Notes under the pieces: generated by a model | What the model saw: only the letters and a program-made list of their open reading frames with translations | Told to the model about the DNA's origin: nothing | The model's database searches: none | Assembly: GCA_900766575.1 (NCBI GenBank) | Contig: CAAFVW010000130.1 | Location: 1-28,506, forward strand | DNA length: 28,506 nt | Direction: 5' to 3' | Source of the DNA: Lachnospiraceae bacterium | Lineage (GTDB): Bacteria > Bacillota > Clostridia > Lachnospirales > Lachnospiraceae | Made by a program: the position numbers and the translations under genes | Part shown: positions 22,333 to 28,506 of the stretch, one piece after another | How the letters are laid out: every line of letters begins with the position of its first letter | How positions within the stretch are numbered: the first letter of the stretch is position 1

Positions 22333-23166
22333 TTGGAAATCAAGTATCTTGGAACAGGCGGAGCGGAAGGTTTCCCCAGTATATTCTGTCAGTGTGAGGC
22401 ATGTCGGAAGGTGCGGAAACTGCTTGGAAAAAATGTGAAAACCAGAAGCTGTACTCTGGTGGATCGTGTAATGATTGATCTGTCACCGGATATTTTTTCA
22501 CAATGTATCCGGTGTGGGGTGGATCTGTCGGAAATAAATAATGTGGTTTTTACCCATTCCCATTCCGATCATTTAAACACTACGGAAATCTGCTTCCGCT
22601 TACGGGAAATGGCTTCGGTTATTCAAAAAAAAGATAAAAAAGTAATGAATTTTTATGGAAATCAGGCTGTATATGATGCTATCATGGATATGGTGGCAAA
22701 GGATCCCCATGTAGATATGGCACGGATGGCATTTCATCCGATTAAGAAGTTTACACCGTTCCAGGTGGAAGGTCTGATATTTACACCGTTGAAGGCCTGT
22801 CACAAGCTGGATGAAGAAGCACTCATCTTTGCGATTAACGATGGAAGATCGACGATATTGTATGCCAATGATACGGGAACTTTGCCGGAAGAAACGTGGA
22901 AGTTCATAGAACAGCAGAAGATAAAGTTCGATGTTGTCAGTATGGATACCTGCAGAGGAACGCTGGAAGGTGATACCCATATGGGAATTCGGGAGAATCT
23001 GAAGATGCGTGAGAAACTGCTCGAGAGGAATGCGGTAAAGGAAGATACGGTATTTTATCTGAATCATTTTTCTCATATGTGTGGTTTGACTCCGCAGGAG
23101 TACGAACACCTCGTAAGTCAGTACGGATTTCAACTGACATTTGACGGACTTTCAATTACTGTTTAA
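22333..23166 (+). CDS. PhnP-like metallo-beta-lactamase-fold phosphodiesterase
   Basis: This 277-residue metal-dependent hydrolase starts at a TTG (22333) 8 nt after AGGGG, giving MEIKYLGTGG; a GTG 21 bp earlier is possible. GTGGAEGFPSIFCQCEAC closely matches the N-terminus of PhnP, whose CxCxxC cysteines help bind a structural zinc. THSHSDH (H75, H77, D79, H80) is the dinuclear metal site. DTGTLP and later NHFSHMCGL supply further ligands. PhnP opens 5-phosphoribosyl 1,2-cyclic phosphate, so a cyclic phosphate or phosphodiester substrate is plausible here. No phosphonate-lyase genes are nearby, so the role is likely sugar-linked. It sits in the transporter operon. Confidence 0.85.
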   Translation: MEIKYLGTGGAEGFPSIFCQCEACRKVRKLLGKNVKTRSCTLVDRVMIDLSPDIFSQCIRCGVDLSEINNVVFTHSHSDHLNTTEICFRLREMASVIQKKDKKVMNFYGNQAVYDAIMDMVAKDPHVDMARMAFHPIKKFTPFQVEGLIFTPLKACHKLDEEALIFAINDGRSTILYANDTGTLPEETWKFIEQQKIKFDVVSMDTCRGTLEGDTHMGIRENLKMREKLLERNAVKEDTVFYLNHFSHMCGLTPQEYEHLVSQYGFQLTFDGLSITV

Positions 23167-23196
23167 TGATAAAAGGTAAGAAAAGGGGAAGGGAAA

Positions 23197-24186
23197 ATGC
23201 CGACGATTAAAGATGTTGCCGCAGAAGCGGGAGTGACCTCCACCACCGTATCCAGAGTGTTGAATAATCGGGGATACATCAGTGAGGAAACCAGAGAAAA
23301 AGTATATTCTGCCATGGAGAAACTGAATTACATGCCAAATGAAATGGCGAGGAATTTATCCCGCCAGAAAAGCGATTATATCGGCGTGATTCTTCCATCC
23401 GTAGAACATCCTTATTTCAGCAAGGTCCTTCATTGGCTGGAGCACTATGTGAGCAAACAGAACTATAAAATTATGGTATGTATTTCGGAAAACAGCAGAG
23501 AAAAGGAACTGCAATACATTGATCTGCTGTATTCTCACAGAGTTCTGGGAATCGTAGTCTGCAGCCATATCGGTGACACCATGGAACATCTGGATTCGAA
23601 TTGTCCGCTGATTTCTTTTGAAAGAGAGATCGCGGAAAATATACCGGCGGTTTTGTGTGACAACTATCAGGGCGGCTCCCTGGCAGCGGGCAGATTGATC
23701 GAGGCAGGCTGTAAAAATATTGCAATTTTCAATCAGCCTACAAAAGAAAATATACCGGCTTACAGCAGAGAAAAGGCTTTTATCAAATGCTGTGAGGACA
23801 GGAATATCGCCGGAAGAGTGATTTATACAGACCAGCTGGCCCCCCTTTCTGAAGAATTTAGTGATAATATTTTGAAATTATTAAAAGAAAATTCTGACCT
23901 GGATGGAATATTTGCAACCAGTGATGTGATGGCGGCACATATCATCCGGGCTTGTAAAAAGTTGGGAAAGCGTGTCCCGGAGGACATCAGTGTTGTCGGA
24001 TTTGATGATACCTGGATCTCAACGCTTACCTATCCTTCCATCACAACCATCCATCAGCCTGTTCAGGAAATGTGTGAATATGCGATAGAAGCTATTGTTA
24101 AGAAGGTAAACAGTGAGAAAGTTCCGTCACAGGTTGTTTTCCCGGTAGAATTGATAGAGCGGGAATCAGCCAGGCATGTAAAATAA
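23197..24186 (+). CDS. LacI family transcriptional regulator
   Basis: This 329-residue repressor has an N-terminal helix-turn-helix and hinge (TIKDVAAEAGVTSTTVSRVL, then NNRGYISEETREKV) and a periplasmic-binding-protein-like effector domain (about 60-325) with YIGVILPSVEHPYFSKVL and VVGFDDTWISTLTYPSITTI. GGGGAAGGGA precedes the ATG. It is in the middle of the transporter operon and is the obvious candidate to bind the operators at 17462, 19051 and 19101. The effector is probably the imported compound or a product of it. Confidence 0.94.
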   Translation: MPTIKDVAAEAGVTSTTVSRVLNNRGYISEETREKVYSAMEKLNYMPNEMARNLSRQKSDYIGVILPSVEHPYFSKVLHWLEHYVSKQNYKIMVCISENSREKELQYIDLLYSHRVLGIVVCSHIGDTMEHLDSNCPLISFEREIAENIPAVLCDNYQGGSLAAGRLIEAGCKNIAIFNQPTKENIPAYSREKAFIKCCEDRNIAGRVIYTDQLAPLSEEFSDNILKLLKENSDLDGIFATSDVMAAHIIRACKKLGKRVPEDISVVGFDDTWISTLTYPSITTIHQPVQEMCEYAIEAIVKKVNSEKVPSQVVFPVELIERESARHVK

Positions 24187-24206
24187 ATAGTGATGAAGGA
24201 ACAGAT

Positions 24207-25085
24207 ATGGAAGAAAAAATAAAATATGATACAACGATTGCCGAGAAGCTGATGGAGAAGCTGCTGCCGATGATCTCTTCCTATATAAAGCAGACAAAGC
24301 CGGGGAAAGTGGTCATTGCGGTAAGCGGAGGCTCCGGATCGGGAAAAACAGTGACAGCATTGCTGCTATCCCAGTTCCTGAAGGAAAAAGGGATAGACTC
24401 CTATATTTTGTCCGGAGACAATTATCCACATAGAATTCCCAAGTACAATGATGCGGAAAGATTGCAGATATTCAGAGAAAATGCAATTATCGGAATGTTG
24501 AAAGAAGAGACTTATACCGAGGAGCGTTTTGCCATCATACATGAGTTCCAGAAAAAGGAAAGTGATGCGGATGAAAAGCATGTGGAAGAGTATCCATGGT
24601 ATGAATCTTACCTCAGAAACGGAAGAAAAGCTCTCGAAAACTACCTTGGAACAGAGAAAGAGATTAATTTCGATGAAGTAAACCGGCTGGTTCACAATTT
24701 TAAAGCCGGCAAGCCGCAGCTGTGGGTCAGATGTATGGGACGTGAAGAGACACAACTGTGGTATGAAAAGAAAGATTTCTGCAAGACACAGGTATTGATC
24801 GTGGAGTGGACACACAGTAACAGCGATCGGTATAATGGGGTGGATATTCCTATCTATCTCGACAGTACGCCGCAGGAGACATTACAATGCCGTTTGGAAA
24901 GAAACAGAGATACGTGGATCGACAATCCGTTTACCATGATGGTACTGGATATTGAGCAGCAGATGCTCAAAAGGCAGGCAACCAGGGCAAAACTGATCGT
25001 GACCAGAGGCGGAACTGTGCTGGAACGGAAGGAATATGCCCAATTCATAGGAGAAGCCGCAGAGGAAGAGAGGAAAGCATTATGA
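24207..25085 (+). CDS. P-loop kinase of the uridine/phosphoribulokinase-like type
   Basis: This 292-residue cytoplasmic kinase has a Walker A motif VSGGSGSGKT (phosphate loop 41-48) after a helical N-terminal part, then YILSGDNYPHRIPKYN, where uridine kinases and related P-loop small-molecule kinases bind substrate, and VLIVEWTHSN in place of the usual Walker B-like VIIEG. The CRLERNRDTW region contributes lid arginines. It is longer than uridine kinase (about 210 residues) because of a middle insertion (about 95-175). The sequence overlaps the glycoside phosphorylase gene by ATGA, so it is coupled to it. I infer it phosphorylates the acceptor released, or the sugar imported; a nucleoside substrate is less likely here. 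Confidence 0.75.
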   Translation: MEEKIKYDTTIAEKLMEKLLPMISSYIKQTKPGKVVIAVSGGSGSGKTVTALLLSQFLKEKGIDSYILSGDNYPHRIPKYNDAERLQIFRENAIIGMLKEETYTEERFAIIHEFQKKESDADEKHVEEYPWYESYLRNGRKALENYLGTEKEINFDEVNRLVHNFKAGKPQLWVRCMGREETQLWYEKKDFCKTQVLIVEWTHSNSDRYNGVDIPIYLDSTPQETLQCRLERNRDTWIDNPFTMMVLDIEQQMLKRQATRAKLIVTRGGTVLERKEYAQFIGEAAEEERKAL

Positions 25086-26797
25086 ACATAGGACCTATGC
25101 TCAATGTGTATCCGGACAGCCTGGGCGGAACTTTGGATGATGTGGCGGACTTCCTGAAGACGAAGGAAGTACAGGGAGCGTTTTCTTCCTGTTATATTCT
25201 GCCGAGTCTGTATCATACAGATCTGGACAGAGGCTTTTCCGTGATTGATTATTCCCTGAATAAAATGTATGCATCTACCAGAACACTAGATGAGATCAAA
25301 GCATTGGGAATTGATTTGAAGCTGGATTTTATTCTGAATCATGCCTCCGTATTATCTGCACAATTTCAGGATATCGTTGAAAAGGGAGAGGCATCAGAAT
25401 ATAAAGATTTCTTCATTAACTGGAATCGTTTCTGGGAAGGCTATGGAGAAATGACAGAGGAAGGTTATATTCTTCCCGAAGAAAAATATCTGAAAAAAAT
25501 GTTTTTCCGCAAACCGGGGCTTCCGATCCTTATGGTTCGTTTTCCGGATGGCAGAGAAGTTCCTTATTGGAATACTTTTTACCAGGAAGTGAAATATCCG
25601 GAAATAAGTGTGCAGGAGCTGATGAAGGCGGCAGACCTGCAATATATGCAGGCACAGATCCTCCGGGAAGAATTGGCCAGGGGATGCGAAGAAAAGAAAA
25701 AAATCATTGATATTTTAAATGAAACCGCCGCAGAAAGAAAAGCAGGGATTCTGACAGAGCAGCAAATTAGCGCTGTCTGGAATTATATGGAGCAGCACAG
25801 GCAGTATCTTGGACAGATGGATCTGAATATCCGCTCACCGAAAGTATGGGAATATTACAGAGAGGTAATCAAAACGCTTGCGGGATATGGTGCAAAGATC
25901 GTAAGACTGGATGCTTTTGCCTATGCTCCAAAAGCCCCGGGGGAGCGCAATTTTTTAAATCAGCCGGATACCTGGGAGCTGTTGGATAAAATAAAACAGA
26001 TTGCGGATGACTACGATATTACATTATTGCCGGAAATCCACGAAAGCTACAGCGAGGGAATCTATCGGCAGATTTCTGAAAAAGGATATATGACTTATGA
26101 TTTTTTCCTGCCGGGTTTGATTATTGATGCATTAGAATCCGGGAATGGAGAAAATCTGGAACATTGGGCAAAAGAACTGATTGCCAACAAGATTTCGACA
26201 GTAAATATGCTGGGATGTCATGATGGAATCCCACTGCTTGACCTGAAGGGAATCTTATCCGAAGAACGGATTCAGAAATTGATTGATATTATCGTGGCAA
26301 GAGGCGGATATGTGAAAGATCTGCATGGCCAGAAAAACATGTATTATCAGGTAAATGCCACCTATTTCAGCGCGTTGGGCGAAGATGAGAGAAAGCTTTG
26401 TCTGGCCCGAGCCTTGCAGATTTTTATGCCGGGGAAGCCGCAGGTCTGGTATCTGGATCTTTTCGCAGGAAAAAATGATCACGAGGCAGTGGAACGTGCC
26501 GGGGCCGGAGGACACAAAGAGATCAACAGAACCAATTTAACCATATCACAGGTATGCAGTGGTCTGGAAAGACCGGTTGTGAAGAAGCAGCTGGAGCTGC
26601 TGCAGTTTCGCAATTCCTGTCCGGCATTTTCGCCAGACAGTGCAATACAGGTGAAAAGCAGTGGAAATCAGATCTGTTTTTGCTGGGAAAACGAAGGATA
26701 TCTGGCAGAGCTTAAAGCCAATCTGGCAGATTGCGCTTATATGATTGAAGTAAGAAATCCGGAAGGCAAGAGAAAACTGATAGCGGAAGGATTCTGA
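25082..26797 (+). CDS. GH13_18-like glycoside phosphorylase (sucrose phosphorylase type)
   Basis: This 571-residue cytoplasmic enzyme is of the alpha-amylase superfamily. The catalytic set of GH13 is visible: region I DFILNH (82-87), nucleophile D277 in RLDAFAY, acid/base E318 in LLPEIHE and the third acid D381 in CHDGI. QMDLNI and PEIHE point to subfamily GH13_18, whose members use phosphate to release alpha-glucose-1-phosphate from sucrose, sucrose-6-phosphate, glucosylglycerol or glucosylglycerate. No signal peptide fits an intracellular phosphorylase. Residues about 175-245 form a charged helical insertion absent from ordinary sucrose phosphorylases (about 490-500 residues). The acceptor specificity cannot be read here. 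It is the last gene before a terminator. Confidence 0.82.
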   Translation: MNIGPMLNVYPDSLGGTLDDVADFLKTKEVQGAFSSCYILPSLYHTDLDRGFSVIDYSLNKMYASTRTLDEIKALGIDLKLDFILNHASVLSAQFQDIVEKGEASEYKDFFINWNRFWEGYGEMTEEGYILPEEKYLKKMFFRKPGLPILMVRFPDGREVPYWNTFYQEVKYPEISVQELMKAADLQYMQAQILREELARGCEEKKKIIDILNETAAERKAGILTEQQISAVWNYMEQHRQYLGQMDLNIRSPKVWEYYREVIKTLAGYGAKIVRLDAFAYAPKAPGERNFLNQPDTWELLDKIKQIADDYDITLLPEIHESYSEGIYRQISEKGYMTYDFFLPGLIIDALESGNGENLEHWAKELIANKISTVNMLGCHDGIPLLDLKGILSEERIQKLIDIIVARGGYVKDLHGQKNMYYQVNATYFSALGEDERKLCLARALQIFMPGKPQVWYLDLFAGKNDHEAVERAGAGGHKEINRTNLTISQVCSGLERPVVKKQLELLQFRNSCPAFSPDSAIQVKSSGNQICFCWENEGYLAELKANLADCAYMIEVRNPEGKRKLIAEGF

Positions 26798-26825
26798 TGG
26801 ATTTCAGAGAATAGAATAAACAGAT

Positions 26826-26865
26826 GCAAAAAGATCGGGAAAGGATTCCGATCTTTTTGCGTTTT
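26826..26865 (+). terminator. Intrinsic terminator of the sugar operon
   Basis: GCAAAAAGATCGG (26826-26838) pairs perfectly with CCGATCTTTTTGC (26848-26860), followed by GTTTT. It lies 29 bp after the phosphorylase stop and closes the transcription unit. Confidence 0.9.
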
Positions 26866-26941
26866 ACTGGATAGGGATCTGTGGGTGTGATATACTGATT
26901 TTTAAATCAGGAATAGTTTGTAAAAGTCGGGGAGGGGCTTT

Positions 26942-28414
26942 ATGAGTGATATTTTAGAGGCGCTGAAGACGGGAACACAGTTTTTCTTCACCCATCTGGT
27001 GATCTGGAATATGCTGTTTGCCATTGTGATCGTCTTTTTCCAGAGGCGTGATCCCAAGAGTGTCTGGGCATGGCTTTTGCTGTTATATTTTATCCCGGTA
27101 TTGGGGTTCGTATTTTACCTGTTGCTGGGGCAGGATATGCATAAGCGGAAAATGTTCCGGAACAAGGAAGTGGAAGACCATATCGGAGAGGATATCCGCA
27201 GACAGGAGTATCGTCTGAAGACCGGGGACGAACAGGAACTGGACGAAAATATCAAGGGATATGAAGACCTGGTCATGTATAATCTGGAGACGGGAAGTTC
27301 GGTGCTTTCCAAGGATAATGACGTGGATATTTTCATTGACGGCAATGAAAAATTCCGTGCATTGAAAGAAGATCTGCGTAAGGCAGAGCATTTTATTCAT
27401 ATCCAGTATTATATTATCAAAAATGACGTGGCGTTTAATGAGATCAAGGACATTCTGATTGAAAAAGCGGCGCAGGGAGTGGAAGTCCGGGTACTGTTCG
27501 ATGCCATGGGCTGTCGGTCCGTGCGGCACAGCTACTGGAAATGGCTGAATGAAAAGGGTGTGCAGACCGCGGAATTTTTCCCGGCGCTGTTACGAAGACT
27601 TCAGCTGCGTATCAATTACCGCAACCATCGTAAGATCGTCGTGATCGATAATAAAGTGGCTTATGTGGGCGGTTTTAATGTGGCAAAAGAATACATTGAT
27701 CTGGATGAAAGATTCGGTCATTGGAGAGATACCCATCTGCGGATCCGCGGCAGTGCTGTTTTAAGTCTGCAGGTGCGGTTTATCCTGGACTGGAACTATG
27801 CAGCGGGCGAAAATCTGATGGAGAAGAAAGAATTGTTTCAGGGGACAGAAGCAGGAAACAGGGATTACTGTGACATGCAGATTATCAGCAGTGGCCCGGA
27901 TAAGACCACGCAGCAGATTCACGACAACTATCTGCGCCTGATTAACAAGGCGCAAAAGAGCATTTATATCCAGACACCGTATTTCATTCCGGATGAGGCC
28001 ATCCTGAATGCATTGATGATCGCGGTAAAATCCGGGATAGAAGTGAATATTATGATTCCCTGTATGCCGGATCATCCGTTTGTCTACTGGGCAACGTATT
28101 CCTACATCGGTGACATGGTTATGGCCGGAGCAAATTGTTATACTTACAATAACGGATTCCTGCATAGCAAAGGCATGATCGTGGACGATAAAGTGTTGTG
28201 TTACGGGACAGCAAACATGGATATCCGCAGCTTTGCATTGAATTTTGAAGTAAATGCGGTAATCTATGATGAGAAAAAGGCAAAGGAAATGGTGGATATT
28301 TTCCGGAAAGATCTGGAAGTCTGCCGCCAGATCACGAAGGATTATTACGCGGGCAGAAAGCTGAAAATACGTGTGAAGGAGCAGGTGTGCCGGCTGCTGT
28401 CACCGCTGTTATAA
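26942..28414 (+). CDS. cls: Cardiolipin synthase (two-HKD phospholipase D family)
   Basis: This 490-residue membrane enzyme joins two phosphatidylglycerol molecules into cardiolipin. Two N-terminal hydrophobic helices (about 16-35 and 40-62, including VWAWLLLLYFIPVLGFVFYL) anchor it. The two HKD motifs are HRKIVVIDNKVAYVGGFN (His about 229) and HSKGMIVDDKVLCYGTANMD (His about 408). Length and layout match bacterial ClsA-type enzymes. GGGGAGGGG lies just before the ATG. It stands alone after the sugar operon, with its own probable promoter, and is followed by a tandem repeat tract. Confidence 0.95.
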   Translation: MSDILEALKTGTQFFFTHLVIWNMLFAIVIVFFQRRDPKSVWAWLLLLYFIPVLGFVFYLLLGQDMHKRKMFRNKEVEDHIGEDIRRQEYRLKTGDEQELDENIKGYEDLVMYNLETGSSVLSKDNDVDIFIDGNEKFRALKEDLRKAEHFIHIQYYIIKNDVAFNEIKDILIEKAAQGVEVRVLFDAMGCRSVRHSYWKWLNEKGVQTAEFFPALLRRLQLRINYRNHRKIVVIDNKVAYVGGFNVAKEYIDLDERFGHWRDTHLRIRGSAVLSLQVRFILDWNYAAGENLMEKKELFQGTEAGNRDYCDMQIISSGPDKTTQQIHDNYLRLINKAQKSIYIQTPYFIPDEAILNALMIAVKSGIEVNIMIPCMPDHPFVYWATYSYIGDMVMAGANCYTYNNGFLHSKGMIVDDKVLCYGTANMDIRSFALNFEVNAVIYDEKKAKEMVDIFRKDLEVCRQITKDYYAGRKLKIRVKEQVCRLLSPLL

Positions 28415-28422
28415 CTATTTTA

Positions 28423-28506
28423 GCAAGCGAAGAAAGCAAGCGAAGAAAGCAAGCGAAGAAAGCAAGCGAAGAAAGCAAGCGAAGAAAGCAAGCGAAGAAA
28501 GCAAGC
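28423..28506. repeat. 13-bp tandem repeat tract, at least 6.5 copies
   Basis: The unit GCAAGCGAAGAAA repeats six full times without a single change (28423-28500), then half a unit to the window edge. It begins 9 bp after the cardiolipin synthase stop codon. Thirteen is not a multiple of three, so the tract is not a coding repeat. It is strongly purine-rich on the plus strand. The true copy number is unknown because the window ends here. Confidence 0.97.

Noticed and set aside
26871..26941. Cardiolipin synthase promoter
   Set aside because: A TATACT-like -10 is present near 26889 but no acceptable -35 lies at the right distance, so it was not listed.
28423..28506. CRISPR array
   Set aside because: Units are 13 bp and directly adjacent with no spacers; this is a simple tandem repeat.

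Overview
The window looks like chromosome from an anaerobic, spore-forming Firmicute of the Lachnospiraceae (Clostridium cluster XIVa) type. Supporting signs are moderate GC, strong AGGAGG-type ribosome binding sites, a SipL-type spore coat morphogenesis protein, the Gram-positive PyrK/PyrD(1B) pair, many LacI-regulated sugar ABC transport genes and a likely sigma-28 (SigD/FliA) motility promoter. No rRNA, tRNA, CRISPR array, prophage or intact insertion sequence was seen.

Layout. 1-6623: an edge region with hairpins; a secreted GH53 endo-galactanase with Ig-like and CBM61-like domains behind a LacI-type operator (minus); azlCD (minus); a PrcB-like lipoprotein (plus) convergent with a LysR regulator (minus); a DUF1275/YoaK membrane protein (plus); and a YjbR-MGMT fusion protein (minus). 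6624-6958: a 153-bp element with near-perfect terminal inverted repeats. 6959-9939: pyrC-pyrK-pyrD. 10023-11603: sipL, whose Shine-Dalgarno lies inside a 42-nt near-perfect palindrome. 11685-12302: an unknown protein (minus) with a sigma-28-like promoter and a structured leader. 12552-15848: ispE, a GntR/FCD regulator, a small membrane protein, murI and a DUF1934 protein, with a GntR-like palindrome downstream of the ispE promoter. 15900-16376: a single-pass membrane protein of unknown function (minus). 16485-17356: a graveyard of three truncated genes (receiver domain, sugar-binding protein, MalG-like permease).

17462-26865 is the most interesting part. A metallophosphoesterase and a Tyr/Ser-type phosphatase are followed by a sugar ABC importer (binding protein and two permeases), a PhnP-like metallo-beta-lactamase-fold phosphodiesterase, a LacI regulator, a P-loop kinase of the uridine-kinase type and a GH13_18-like (sucrose phosphorylase-type) glycoside phosphorylase carrying an unusual helical insertion. 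Related LacI-type operators lie over the promoters of both transcription units, so all nine genes are probably one regulon. I infer a catabolic system for an alpha-glucoside that carries, or acquires, a phosphate, phosphodiester or cyclic phosphate group; the substrate is unknown. The window ends with a two-HKD cardiolipin synthase and a 13-bp tandem repeat that runs off the edge.
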